DNA of 64,000 bases from Actinomycetota bacterium (GCA_030446465.1 JAUJNI010000001.1:665373-729372), one strand, 5' to 3'. Positions 27,640-37,017 are shown, counted from the stretch's first letter. Notes: a model not told the origin generated them from the sequence alone. A program made the numbers and translations.

Positions 27640-29112
27640 CTAGCCTGACAGTCGCTCGTTCAAGAACTTCAAGACGTCGGTGTTGTAGAAGAAATTGCTG
27701 TGGTGGACTCCGCCCGTCCTCGGGAATTCCAGTCGGTCGTCGATCGGGAAACCCCCTGCACCGTTCTCGTCATAGCAACCGAGCGTGGGAACGACCAGAT
27801 CGTTCGCGACGTCCTTCCCGTCCTGCTCGAAAACCTCATCGAACAAGGCATCTCGCAACCATGTAGGGATTTTCGTGTCGGCGGTGGGCTCGAACTCGGT
27901 CGCGATCGCCGCGTACTCGGTCCCCGTGGCGCCGTTGCAGTTCAGTGCCTTGAGGTAGTCCCCGGTCGGGTTCATGGACTGGAGTCCCTGCAATTCTTCG
28001 TGGACATTCAGCGCGACCTCCTTGGCCAGATTGATGATCGTCTCGAGGACATCAACGAATCCGATCGGTGGGATCAGCTTAAAGAGGTTCGTGTACGTGT
28101 TGAGGAACGTCTTGATGTGTTTGGTGTCTGCCAACGCGGTTCCGGCGTTGGGGGTCGCAACGAAGATGATCTTTCTCACGTTAAGGGTGCCGCTGCCTTC
28201 AGATCGATATGCAAGTTCCCGGCCGACGAGCCCGCCGCGCGAGTGGCAGACGATGTCCACCTCCATCTGCCCCGCACTTCCCACCCGTTCGAGGAAGAAC
28301 TCAGCGTTCTCGTTCGGCCCGTAGGAAAGCGTCGGATGATCGAATCCGACGACCCGGCCCCCATAGCGCTCGTGCATCGCGGCAAGCTGCTCGGGGGGCA
28401 ACGCGTGATAGCCGCTGTGGATCTGACTATTAGTGCCGTGGATGAAGAGGAGCGTTGGGCCTGTAGTCAGCTGGCTCCAGCGATCGGATGTGAGCTCGCC
28501 GACCTCGTAGATCTGGATGTTGTCACGCGTGAATTCCCTTACACGATGTGGTCTCTTGTCGCCCTCCCAGTGCCGCAACAACTTAGCCCCCGCGACCCCC
28601 GCAATCTTGAACCCGAAGACCTTGATGAGCTTGCGACCGATGAACCCGAGGGGGCCGCGGGTCCGAGTGAGCTCTTGAGTGCCCGACTCCGGTTTGTGGA
28701 GCTCGATCTGGAAGGTCCTTGTTCCGGCACCTCGCGCCGCCCGCCCCCGCTGCGACGGCTCCGCGAAGTGCCACGACATGCTTCCGTCCTCGTCCTGGAT
28801 CACGACGACCTGTTCTTCGTCCGGAGCGGGCTCTGGAACCTCGAGCTTTGGCTGGGGCCCGATGGAACGGCTGTCATCGTCGGGAGCGGCGGTGGGGGTC
28901 GGGGGCGCGACGACCTGCTTGAGCTGGATAACCTCTTGCTCTTCAAGATGGCGAGCGAAAATCTCATCGAGGTCACCGACGATCTCTTCCCCCCGAGTGC
29001 CCCCTGAGCGGAGGTCGTGTGCCTCGGCCACACCCTGATAGCCCGGAGTGGTGAGGACGAGGTTTCCAACCCTTACGCGTCCTCCAGCCGGGTCCAGACG
29101 TTGAGTCGTCAT
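27640..29112 (-). CDS. Serine alpha/beta hydrolase (lipase/esterase-like, DUF7379-like), partner of CHAT protease
   Basis: 490 residues from the ATG at 29112, which overlaps the CHAT gene stop by four bases (ATGA). The N-terminal ~200 residues are unusual: a short G-N-L-V-L-T-T-P-G-Y-Q-G-V motif, a proline/acidic linker (about 65-130), then the hydrolase core. Oxyanion motif H-G-T-N lies at 225-228, nucleophile S291 in C-H-S-R-G-G, likely acid D438 and His 470 or 471 in G-G-V-H-H-S-N-F-F. There is no signal peptide, so it should be cytosolic. The triad looks intact. The substrate is unknown, and the CHAT neighbour suggests a protease-controlled hydrolase. The DUF7379 label is from memory. Confidence 0.75.
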   Translation of the reverse strand: MTTQRLDPAGGRVRVGNLVLTTPGYQGVAEAHDLRSGGTRGEEIVGDLDEIFARHLEEQEVIQLKQVVAPPTPTAAPDDDSRSIGPQPKLEVPEPAPDEEQVVVIQDEDGSMSWHFAEPSQRGRAARGAGTRTFQIELHKPESGTQELTRTRGPLGFIGRKLIKVFGFKIAGVAGAKLLRHWEGDKRPHRVREFTRDNIQIYEVGELTSDRWSQLTTGPTLLFIHGTNSQIHSGYHALPPEQLAAMHERYGGRVVGFDHPTLSYGPNENAEFFLERVGSAGQMEVDIVCHSRGGLVGRELAYRSEGSGTLNVRKIIFVATPNAGTALADTKHIKTFLNTYTNLFKLIPPIGFVDVLETIINLAKEVALNVHEELQGLQSMNPTGDYLKALNCNGATGTEYAAIATEFEPTADTKIPTWLRDALFDEVFEQDGKDVANDLVVPTLGCYDENGAGGFPIDDRLEFPRTGGVHHSNFFYNTDVLKFLNERLSG

Positions 29113-31253
29113 TGAGTAGCCGCCTCCTTCAATCGCAAAGATGGGTGACCCCAGAATTGGTAGGCAAGGAAGGTTGACGATGTGGGAGCGCTCACCCACG
29201 CTGCTCGTTCATCACGCAATATCGCTGCCGGTGCCTCGTTGTTGCGCAGTGCCTTTTCGTAAAGGGCCAAAGCGATGTTCTTCGCGATAGCGTCGTCTAT
29301 TTTCCAGAGCGGAGCGATAACCCCACAGGCCCCACTCTTGAGGAAGGCGGCGGCTATACCGGAGTAGTCGCCAAGGAGCCCCTCCGCGGCCGCCACCTGA
29401 CAAGCGTTCAGGAATACGAAAGGCGTCCGGGATAGAGGATTGCCTTCAACCTCGTAGGCACCGATCGGTTGATTGTCAGTCGTCTGCAGGCCCTCTTGAT
29501 ATCCGCCGGCATCGGCCTTTCCATGCATCGCGAAATGGAGAACGGTCGACGATGGTTCTCTGCGCAAGAGAGCGATGATGTCGGCCGCCTTCGCATCGAT
29601 TATCTCGGCCGAGTAGTTGTCGCGAAGGAACTCCGACTCCTCCCTGGCGTGCACGAGATCCTCCCATCCTTCGGTGTAGTGGCCGTTCACAACTGCGATC
29701 GTGTCAACTTCCGTTTCGCGGAGCGGCCGGTCGGTCGGAGGCGGGTTATCCACCCGAGCGGGCCATCTCCCCACAATCGCCTGCGCTCCAAAGAACCGGG
29801 GTCGATTTGTGTCGAGGGGATCGTCCATGTAGGCGAGCTCCCAAGGGACATAGATCTCTTCGGTGACCAGCAGTACCTCAGGTGCACGCCCGATGTGATC
29901 GTGCACAGCACTGAGAACCGTCCATACGTCTGGGGGAATGCGGTCTCCGATCCTTCGACCCAGACCTTTCAGAGCGCTTTCCAGTCGCACTCCACCCTCG
30001 CGCTCCTCGATGTCTTCAGTGAGGCGCCGAAGGTACTCGGGGCCTTCGGCGCCAAGTTGAACTGCATGTGGTGGATCGGGCTTGGCGATGGGATGACGCG
30101 TATCAACGGCGAAAATGAAGTTTCCTGCTCCACCGACTTCAGCGCGAAGGATGGAGATTGTCATATCCAGCTGATCGACCTCCGCGGGTACCGTCAGCGA
30201 TCGGGTATCTGACGTTTCTGCGTCCGCGCGGGGCGGTAGATCTCTCGGAGGCCCGATCTCTATGAATCGCTCTGCGAACCCGAGCACCTGTCCATCGAGT
30301 ACGTACTTGAGCTTGATCGGGCGCCTTGGGTCGTCGCTCGGGGTACTCTGGGCACGGACATGCCAGGTGACGCTTGGAAACGGGTCGTCCGAGGTCACCA
30401 GCAGATCTCGTCGCCAGGTTTCCGACCCGGAAATGTCGAAACCGAAAGCGATCAATTGGACCTCGAGGCGCACCTCGCCTGTCGGGATCATGAAGGGCCC
30501 GGCAAAGACGCCCAGCTGCGCTGCTTCGGCCAGCCCCCCGGTAACTACGAACTCTTCTCCCACGAGGGCGCGATCTGGAGCATCGAGGCGCGCGTGAACA
30601 GTGCGGGTTTGAGCGGACTCGACCGGAGGCTCATCGCTTGGTCCCGCGGCATCCACGATGCCGGGCTCGTCGGCACCAGGCATCGCTTCCACGGGGGCTC
30701 GGTCGAGGCCCCCATAGCCACCTGCTACGTCAGCGGTGATGGTCAGGACCTCATCTGTATCGGTCACGAAGACATCCGCTTCAAGGAGGTGGTCCTCTCC
30801 GGAGGATGCGACACCCTGGTCCCCTGTGATCGCGTGGCGGCTATTACCTGGGAAAAGCACGAGGTCGAGTCCGAACTCCTCGACCACGCTTGAGCTGAGA
30901 ACGCCCTCGCTTTCAAGGAGATCTCTGATGGTTTCTTCGTCGGGACCGATGATGAGTGCGAGCGAGCTGATGCCGTGCGGGAGCTCGCTGCCAGTGAGGA
31001 ACGCAGTAGCAAAGGACGCCTCTTCGATCATGAATGTCTCGCCTAGGACATTGATCGAGTCGTCACTTCCAATCGAGATCAGACATGCGAACGTGCCGCT
31101 TCCTTCGCTGCTCGCTCTGATCTCAAGCAGGTCTTGGTCGTCTAGGTTCTCCAAGCTGTTCGACGAGGGCGGCTCAGTTGAACCGTCGGCATGCCGGATC
31201 TGGGCTTCGACGGAGACTGCCGGATGATCCGATTGTTGTGTCGACGTCCTCAC
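29109..31253 (-). CDS. CHAT-domain (caspase-like) protease
   Basis: 714 residues from a GTG at 31253. Upstream in-frame codons lie inside the preceding gene and look like a shadow. The C-terminal CHAT domain (about 440-714) has the catalytic dyad visible as H577 in L-H-F-A-M-H-G and C618 in F-V-F-L-N-A-C-Q-V-A, with the usual W-x-I-D-D and F-W-G-H-P endings. The N-terminal 400 residues form beta-rich, acidic regions that I cannot assign. CHAT proteases are caspase relatives that often cut a dedicated partner. The overlapping hydrolase gene downstream and small secreted protein gene upstream (31-base gap) make one transcription unit. Confidence 0.85.
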   Translation of the reverse strand: MRTSTQQSDHPAVSVEAQIRHADGSTEPPSSNSLENLDDQDLLEIRASSEGSGTFACLISIGSDDSINVLGETFMIEEASFATAFLTGSELPHGISSLALIIGPDEETIRDLLESEGVLSSSVVEEFGLDLVLFPGNSRHAITGDQGVASSGEDHLLEADVFVTDTDEVLTITADVAGGYGGLDRAPVEAMPGADEPGIVDAAGPSDEPPVESAQTRTVHARLDAPDRALVGEEFVVTGGLAEAAQLGVFAGPFMIPTGEVRLEVQLIAFGFDISGSETWRRDLLVTSDDPFPSVTWHVRAQSTPSDDPRRPIKLKYVLDGQVLGFAERFIEIGPPRDLPPRADAETSDTRSLTVPAEVDQLDMTISILRAEVGGAGNFIFAVDTRHPIAKPDPPHAVQLGAEGPEYLRRLTEDIEEREGGVRLESALKGLGRRIGDRIPPDVWTVLSAVHDHIGRAPEVLLVTEEIYVPWELAYMDDPLDTNRPRFFGAQAIVGRWPARVDNPPPTDRPLRETEVDTIAVVNGHYTEGWEDLVHAREESEFLRDNYSAEIIDAKAADIIALLRREPSSTVLHFAMHGKADAGGYQEGLQTTDNQPIGAYEVEGNPLSRTPFVFLNACQVAAAEGLLGDYSGIAAAFLKSGACGVIAPLWKIDDAIAKNIALALYEKALRNNEAPAAILRDERAAWVSAPTSSTFLAYQFWGHPSLRLKEAATQ

Positions 31254-31284
31254 CTCCGGTCGCGTACATCGTTTGTCTGACGAT

Positions 31285-31818
31285 TTACTGAAGGGCGCAT
31301 CCCGCGGACACCGTCGCGGCGAAATCTGCGAATGACAGGCTCTCGTTCGCGAGCTCTTGTACGAGGGCGAGCGCAGCCTGGGCGGCCTGGTGACCGGGAG
31401 TCCCAAAGAGCCCCGAGATCCATGCCTCGACCTCCGCTTGGTCCGGCCAGGCACCAAAGTTCACGTAGTAGTCCGCGATCGCGCAAGAGGCCCTCTCGAC
31501 GATCTCGTCTGCATTCGCTTCAGGGACGCCCCATGCTGCGATGGCCCCTTGAACCCTCGATCTGAACTGCTGAGCGGCGGTCTGGTTCGCCTGCGATCGG
31601 AGCTCGTCGGCCGAGGACACCCCAAGAAGACCGAAATCGTCCGCCACGTTGTCGCTCGCTCGATAGATGTCGTCCACCGAGCGGATGGCATCGTCGGCTG
31701 CCCCCAGGCTCCTCCCACAACTCGATCCAGAAAGAACAAGGAAAACGAGCAAGCAGTAGATACCCGCCCGCACGCGTCGCCCAAGCTGCGCTTGGTCTGT
31801 GTGCAGTTGTGATGACAA
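31285..31818 (-). CDS. Small secreted protein or lipoprotein upstream of the CHAT protease
   Basis: About 177 residues from a TTG at 31818 that has a GGGGGG box seven bases upstream. A TTG at 31842 or an internal GTG are alternatives. The N-terminus has basic residues, then a hydrophobic core I-Y-C-L-L-V-F-L-V-L-S-G-S-S-C-G. The cysteine suggests a lipoprotein, but the lipobox is weak, so plain signal-peptidase cleavage is possible. The mature part is mostly helical, acidic, with two further cysteines (E-R-A-S-C-A-I-A-D and the C-terminal G-C-A-L-Q). No family is recognised. It is first in the presumed three-gene operon. Confidence 0.7.
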   Translation of the reverse strand: MSSQLHTDQAQLGRRVRAGIYCLLVFLVLSGSSCGRSLGAADDAIRSVDDIYRASDNVADDFGLLGVSSADELRSQANQTAAQQFRSRVQGAIAAWGVPEANADEIVERASCAIADYYVNFGAWPDQAEVEAWISGLFGTPGHQAAQAALALVQELANESLSFADFAATVSAGCALQ

Positions 31819-31977
31819 TCTGCTACCCCCCTGGCCGCCCAACCGTTAAGCACCTACATTCTTACTAAAGTCGCCTGCGTCTCGCGTGGGCGTTTGAGGA
31901 GGGCATATCCCAGAACGGGGAGCTAATCATCGCGGGGAAGCTGGTCTCAGCTGTGTCGCGAAAAGGAAAGAATTCTC

Positions 31978-32568
31978 TTGATAGGTGAGTTAGGGGTCGT
32001 CATCGCGCTGATTCTCCTCCTAGCCGCGTCCGGTGCGCGGATCCGGCGTCTCCCCCGAAGATGGGCGAGATATTGGGGATCAATCATTCTTGTCGCCGCC
32101 CCGCTAGGGGTCCTCACCTTGATCGATCCCTTAAATGAATTGATTAAGGCGCTTGCCACAGCGGGAGATGCCGACAAGGCAGCGGCAGCGCTAGGTGCAC
32201 ATCGTTCTTCTGAATGGGCGCTCGATTTCGCAACCAATGACACTCGCGCTCGGTGGGCGCTACTCCTAGACTTCGGCTTCATCGTTGCCTATACAGGCGC
32301 CGTGGGAATAGGAATGTGGAGCACGGCTCCCGACGCCCGTCTGTTTCGTTCGCGCCGTCTAGTGACTGTAGCGATTGCTGGAATTGCGTTGCTCGATCTA
32401 GTGGAGAACACAGCTCTTCTCGGCTTTCTCGCCGAGCGACCTCTCGACCCAGTCCTCGTGGTCCTCCCTGTCGTTTACTGGATCAAGTTGGTGGGCGGGG
32501 CAGCGTGTGTAGTCACCGCCTTGATCCTCGGCAGGCCTGGGCGGCGCCAGGGTAGGGCTTCGCGTTAG
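31978..32568 (+). CDS. Hypothetical multi-pass membrane protein
   Basis: 196 residues from a TTG at 31978, with four or five hydrophobic segments (about 2-20, 33-52, 95-115, 128-148 and 160-185). The first helix is followed by a basic stretch, and a charged loop of about 45 residues separates helices 2 and 3. No family motif is recognised. It is divergent from the CHAT unit with a 159-base intergenic region that should hold both promoters. It precedes the Hen1-Pnkp operon by about 190 bases on the same strand. Confidence 0.6.
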   Translation: MIGELGVVIALILLLAASGARIRRLPRRWARYWGSIILVAAPLGVLTLIDPLNELIKALATAGDADKAAAALGAHRSSEWALDFATNDTRARWALLLDFGFIVAYTGAVGIGMWSTAPDARLFRSRRLVTVAIAGIALLDLVENTALLGFLAERPLDPVLVVLPVVYWIKLVGGAACVVTALILGRPGRRQGRASR

Positions 32569-32760
32569 AAGTTCCCTAGAGTAGGTGCATACGACGTCGT
32601 AGATGTCTCTCTCACCATGACGGGGGTCCTCGGAGTAGAGTGGCTGCCATGGCGACGGAAACCCGGTACGGCCTGCGAGATAGAACGCAACGGCGACATC
32701 GCGCCTAGCTCTTCCGCGTTCTTAGACGTCTCGCCTTTCTAGTCCGACCGGGGGTTTTCC

Positions 32761-34152
32761 TTGCTGCTCACCATCACTACGACTCGTAAGCCCGCTACCG
32801 ATCTGGGGTATCTGCTCCACAAGAATCCAGCGCGTCCGCAGACCTTCGACGCCTCCTTCGGGAAGGTCCATGTGTTCTATCCAGAGGCTACGGAGGAGCG
32901 GTGCACCGCAGCGATGCTCCTCGACGTTGATCCCGTTGGGTTGGTTCGCAGGCCCAAGGGGTCGGGAGGGACCCTTGCGCAATACGTCAACGATCGTCCC
33001 TACGCGGCCTCGTCGTTCCTGAGTGTTGCTATATCCCGCATCTACGGCTCTGCCCTGGGGGGTCGTTCGAAGGAAAAGGCAGATCTTGTTGACTCCCGGA
33101 TTCCACTCGAGGCTCACCTTCCATCGTTGCCTTGCCGGGGCGGCGAGTCTTTCCTCCGCGCTCTTTTCGAACCACTTGGCTACGAGGTTGAGGCGACTAA
33201 CCACCTACTCGACGCGCGCTTCCCAGACTGGGGCGAGAGCCCGTACTTCTCAGTGACCCTACGAGCGGAGACACGCCTGCAGGATCTGCTCGGGCATCTC
33301 TATGTGCTCATCCCTGTTCTCGACAACGCCAAGCATTACTGGGTCAGCCAAGATGAGATCGAGAAGCTTCTCCGGCATGGCGAGGGATGGCTGACGAGCC
33401 ATCCAGCTAAAGACGAGATCGTTCGCCGGTACTTCAAACGGCGTTGGAGCCTTGCTCGTGAGGCGTTGAGCAAACTCGTTGAGGAGGAAGAGCCCAACCT
33501 TGACGAGGAAGAGGAGGCCCGTGCTTTCGAGGAAGCCGTCGTCGAGGAACGGATCAGTCTTAATGAGGCCAGGCTGGGGTCCGTAGTTGCGGCCTTGCGG
33601 TCAGCGAGAGCGCACCGGGTTCTCGATCTTGGCTGCGGGGAGGGAAAACTGCTCCAGCTCTTGGTGAAGGACCCTCAGTTCGAGGAGATCGCCGGTATGG
33701 ACCTCTCTCTGCGGTCGCTGGACACCGCTGAGAGTCGTCTCCATCTAGATCGCCTTGCCCCAAAGCAGCGGGAGCGCATCAAGCTGCTACATGGATCTCT
33801 GATGTATCGAGATCGGCGCCTGGAGCGGTTCGACGCTGCTGCCGTCGTCGAAGTGATCGAGCACCTCGACGAACCACGTCTTGCGGCCTTTGAGCGGGTG
33901 GTCTTCGACTTCGCTAAGCCTGGGACGGTCGTCGTCACGACTCCCAACAGCGAATATAACGCGCGGTTCGAGAACTTGGCGGCAGGGACGTTCCGCCACC
34001 GGGATCACCGTTTCGAATGGACCAGGAGCGAATTCCAGGGGTGGGCAGGTGGTGTCGCTGAGCGGTTCGGTTACTCCGTTCGGTTCGTGCCTGTCGGTCC
34101 CGAGGATCAGGAGGTCGGTTCGCCGACGCAGATGGCGGTGTTCTCTCGATGA
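32761..34152 (+). CDS. hen1: 3' terminal RNA ribose 2'-O-methyltransferase Hen1
   Basis: 463 residues from a TTG at 32761, normal length for bacterial Hen1. The N-terminal half (about 1-240) is the bacterial-specific region that, in the characterised system, activates the Pnkp ligase. The C-terminal methyltransferase has V-L-D-L-G-C-G-E-G near 285 and the metal-binding E-V-I-E-H-L-D-E near 363, then V-T-T-P-N-S-E-Y-N. Hen1 2'-O-methylates the 3' end at a cleaved RNA before ligation, making the repaired site resistant to the same ribotoxin. The stop overlaps the pnkp start (ATGA). Confidence 0.93.
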   Translation: MLLTITTTRKPATDLGYLLHKNPARPQTFDASFGKVHVFYPEATEERCTAAMLLDVDPVGLVRRPKGSGGTLAQYVNDRPYAASSFLSVAISRIYGSALGGRSKEKADLVDSRIPLEAHLPSLPCRGGESFLRALFEPLGYEVEATNHLLDARFPDWGESPYFSVTLRAETRLQDLLGHLYVLIPVLDNAKHYWVSQDEIEKLLRHGEGWLTSHPAKDEIVRRYFKRRWSLAREALSKLVEEEEPNLDEEEEARAFEEAVVEERISLNEARLGSVVAALRSARAHRVLDLGCGEGKLLQLLVKDPQFEEIAGMDLSLRSLDTAESRLHLDRLAPKQRERIKLLHGSLMYRDRRLERFDAAAVVEVIEHLDEPRLAAFERVVFDFAKPGTVVVTTPNSEYNARFENLAAGTFRHRDHRFEWTRSEFQGWAGGVAERFGYSVRFVPVGPEDQEVGSPTQMAVFSR

Positions 34153-36719
34153 ACCTCAAGTTTCCGGAACTTTCGCTCGTAGTGCTGATCGGTCCATCTG
34201 GTTCAGGGAAGTCATCGTTCGCCGCGCGCCACTTCAAGCCGACAGAGGTGCTTTCCTCCGACTTCTGTCGCGCCCTGGTGTCCGACGACGAGAACAACCA
34301 AGCGGCCACCGGAGATGCATTCGAGGTGCTGCACTACATCGCCTCCAAGCGCCTAGCGGCAGGGAAGTTGACCGTCGTGGACGCCACCAGCGTGAAACCG
34401 GAAGACCGCAAGCCGCTGGTCGCTCTGGCGCGCCAGTACCACTGCTTGCCGGTCGCGATCGTGTTTAACCTTCCCGAAAAGCTGTGCCAGGAGCGGAACG
34501 AGAAGCGCGACGACCGGAACTTCGGGTCACATGTCATTCGACAGCAGAGCCGGCACATGCGCCAGTCGATCAAACGGCTTCAGCGAGAGGGCTTCCGCCA
34601 TCACTTCGTTCTGAAGTCAGAGGAAGAGATCGAAGCGGTGTCCATCGAGCGCACCCCGCTCTGGAACAACCTTCGGCAAGAGACGGGCCCCTTCGACATC
34701 ATCGGGGACGTCCATGGTTGTTGTGATGAACTCGAGGAACTCCTCGGGGAGCTCGGGTACGAGACGGTCGAATCCGACGGACGAGCCTCCTACAAGCACC
34801 CCGAGGGTCGCAAAGCGATCTTCGTCGGCGACCTGGTGGACCGGGGCCCGCGCATCCTGGACACGGTGTTTCTTGTTCGTTCGATGGCCCAGGCCGGTGG
34901 GGCCTGGGCGGTCCCGGGCAACCACGACATGAAGCTTGCGCGTGCTCTTAAGGGGCGTGACGTGCAGGTCACGCACGGCCTGGACCGGTCACTCGGAGAA
35001 ATCGATGCTCTGCCGGCGGAACAGCGAGACGTCGTAAAGAAAGAAATCATCGAGTTCCTGGACGGACTGGTGAGCCACTACGTCTATGACGAGGGAAGGC
35101 TCGTCGTCGCCCACGCAGGGATGCGCGAGGAGATGCAGGGCCGAGGTTCCGGCAAGGTCCGTGACTTCGCTCTGTATGGAGAAACGACAGGGGAGACGGA
35201 CGAATTCGGGCTACCTGTTCGCTACAACTGGCCTCTCGAGTACCGGGGCCACGCTCGCGTCGTGTACGGCCACACCCCTGTACCTGAGCCGGAGTGGTTG
35301 AACAAGACGGTCAACATCGACACGGGCTGTGTCTTCGGCGGAAAGCTCACAGCGCTGCGGTACCCCGACCTTGAGTTCGTCTCCGTGCCTGCTCGACAGA
35401 CCTACGCGGAACCGGCGGCCAAGCCATTCATTCCTGAGGAAGAGCAGGCCACCTCTCTAACGGCCCAGCAGCGACACGATGACGTGCTCGACCTTGAGGA
35501 TGTATTCGGCAAGAGGATCGTCGCAACGAGACTGGCAGGAAACCTCACGTTGCGAGAAGAGAACGCCGCTGCAGCACTCGAGGTGATGAGTCGTTTCGCC
35601 GTCGATCCCAAGTGGCTCATCTATCTCCCTCCAGCGATGTCTCCCTCAGAGACTTCGAAGCGCGAGGGGCTGCTGGAGCACCCTTCGGAGGCCTTCGCGT
35701 ACCGCCATGAGGGCCAGGCATCCGTGATCTGTCAGGAGAAACACATGGGCTCCCGTGCGGTGGTGATCGTCTGCCGTAACGCGGAGGCCGCTCAGAAGCG
35801 ATTTGGTGTTCTCGGAGACGCTGCAGGGATCTGCTACACCCGGACGGGCCGGCGCTTCTTCGATGACGCAGACCTAGAGACGACGTTTCTCGGGCGCGTC
35901 AGGAACGCGGTCGACTCGGCTGGTTTCTGGGATGAGTTCCAAACGAATTGGATCTGCCTCGACGCAGAGCTGATGCCGTGGTCTGCGAAAGCTCAGGAAC
36001 TCGTCAAGACCCAGTACGCCGCTGTTGGAGCGGCTGGTCGAGCCGGGTTGCCATCCGTTGTCGAGGCTCTGGAGAAGGCAGCAGCGAACGGAATCGATGT
36101 GGATGGTCTCCGTCAGAACTTTGCCGAGCGGTTGGAGCTGCTGAACCGATACGTGGATGCATACGGAAACTACTGCTGGCCTATCGAATCGCTCGACGAT
36201 CTGAAGCTGGCGCCGTTTCACATCATGGCTACTGAGGGAGCCGTTCACATCGATCGCGACCACGGGTGGCACATGGAACGCCTTCGCTATCTCGCGTCAT
36301 TCGGTGAGCCACTCCTCATGGCGACCGCTAACGTCGAGGTCGACGTGCTCGTCGAGCAAAGTCAGGCAGCCGCGATCGCATGGTGGGAAGACATGACGGG
36401 CAAAGGCGGCGAGGGAATGGTGGTCAAACCAAAGTCTTTCATTGCGAAGGGCCGGCGCGGGCTTGCTCAGCCCGCGGTGAAGTGTCGAGGCCGGGAGTAC
36501 CTGCGGATCATCTATGGGCCCGACTACACGATCCCCGAAAACCTGGACCGGCTGCGGAGCCGGGCTCTAGGGGGCAAACGCTCGGTCGCTCGCAGGGAGT
36601 TCGTAATTGGGATCGAGGGCCTGGAGCGGTTCGTTCGCGGTGAGCCGCTCCGTCGTGTGCATGAGTGCGCGTTCGCAGTACTTGCCATGGAAAGCGAGCC
36701 CGTAGACCCACGCTTGTAG
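34149..36719 (+). CDS. pnkp: Polynucleotide kinase-phosphatase-ligase (bacterial Pnkp RNA repair enzyme)
   Basis: 856 residues with three catalytic modules. The N-terminal kinase has P-loop G-P-S-G-S-G-K-S at 15-22. The central metallophosphatase has D-I-I-G-D-V-H-G-C (about 182), G-D-L-V-D-R-G-P (about 226) and G-N-H-D (about 258). The C-terminal ligase-type nucleotidyltransferase has candidate nucleotide-binding Lys in Q-E-K-H-M-G-S-R. Pnkp heals 2',3'-cyclic phosphate and 5'-OH RNA ends and, with Hen1, seals them, typically on tRNAs cut by ribotoxins. Translationally coupled to hen1. A tRNA-Ile2 gene starts 48 bases downstream. Confidence 0.95.
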   Translation: MNLKFPELSLVVLIGPSGSGKSSFAARHFKPTEVLSSDFCRALVSDDENNQAATGDAFEVLHYIASKRLAAGKLTVVDATSVKPEDRKPLVALARQYHCLPVAIVFNLPEKLCQERNEKRDDRNFGSHVIRQQSRHMRQSIKRLQREGFRHHFVLKSEEEIEAVSIERTPLWNNLRQETGPFDIIGDVHGCCDELEELLGELGYETVESDGRASYKHPEGRKAIFVGDLVDRGPRILDTVFLVRSMAQAGGAWAVPGNHDMKLARALKGRDVQVTHGLDRSLGEIDALPAEQRDVVKKEIIEFLDGLVSHYVYDEGRLVVAHAGMREEMQGRGSGKVRDFALYGETTGETDEFGLPVRYNWPLEYRGHARVVYGHTPVPEPEWLNKTVNIDTGCVFGGKLTALRYPDLEFVSVPARQTYAEPAAKPFIPEEEQATSLTAQQRHDDVLDLEDVFGKRIVATRLAGNLTLREENAAAALEVMSRFAVDPKWLIYLPPAMSPSETSKREGLLEHPSEAFAYRHEGQASVICQEKHMGSRAVVIVCRNAEAAQKRFGVLGDAAGICYTRTGRRFFDDADLETTFLGRVRNAVDSAGFWDEFQTNWICLDAELMPWSAKAQELVKTQYAAVGAAGRAGLPSVVEALEKAAANGIDVDGLRQNFAERLELLNRYVDAYGNYCWPIESLDDLKLAPFHIMATEGAVHIDRDHGWHMERLRYLASFGEPLLMATANVEVDVLVEQSQAAAIAWWEDMTGKGGEGMVVKPKSFIAKGRRGLAQPAVKCRGREYLRIIYGPDYTIPENLDRLRSRALGGKRSVARREFVIGIEGLERFVRGEPLRRVHECAFAVLAMESEPVDPRL

Positions 36720-36766
36720 GTTGTTCGAACCGTCGTTGCCATCCGCGACAATGGAGCCGTTCCGAA

Positions 36767-36840
36767 GGGGGCGTAGCTCAGTTGGTCAGAGCAGGCGACT
36801 CATAATCGCCCGGCCGCTGGTTCGAGTCCAGCCGCCCCCA
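36767..36840 (+). tRNA. tRNA-Ile2 (anticodon CAT; elongator Met less likely)
   Basis: 74 bases: acceptor GGGGGCG pairs with CGCCCCC, discriminator A, anticodon loop CTCATAA. The AGAGCAGGCGACTCATAATCGC core and CTGGTTCGAGTCCAGC T-arm closely follow known bacterial tRNA-Ile(CAT), whose C34 is changed to lysidine by TilS. An elongator tRNA-Met has the same anticodon, so the isotype is an inference. CCA is not encoded. Confidence 0.9.
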
Positions 36841-36857
36841 CTCTGCAGGCTGTCGTG

Positions 36858-36968
36858 TTCCGCCTGATAGTTGACACTCCGGCTCCACCTGATCGGTGAC
36901 GCGGCTCCGGCTGATGAGCGACAGGTGTTCCGCCTGATCTGTGACAGTGGCTCCGGCTGATGTGTGAC
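36858..36968. repeat. Five-copy ~23-bp iteron array at left end of IS481-like element
   Basis: Five imperfect copies of TCCGCCTGATCNGTGAC begin at about 36859, 36884, 36906, 36929 and 36952 (spacings 25, 22, 23, 23). They fill the gap between tRNA-Ile2 and the transposase gene. Repeated terminal binding sites for the transposase are the likely meaning. An array with the same five spacings lies at 39785-39895. Confidence 0.85.
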
Positions 36969-37017
36969 ACACCGCGGTCTCCTGAAACCGACCTAGTCGG
37001 AGCGAAGGAGGTGTGCG

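Noticed and set aside
27700..29007. A 435-codon plus-strand open frame
   Set aside because: It is antisense to the alpha/beta hydrolase, whose triad and coupled start are visible on the minus strand.
36858..36968. Short CRISPR array
   Set aside because: Units are about 23 bases, imperfect and contiguous with no unique spacers. There are no cas genes, and an IS transposase follows directly.
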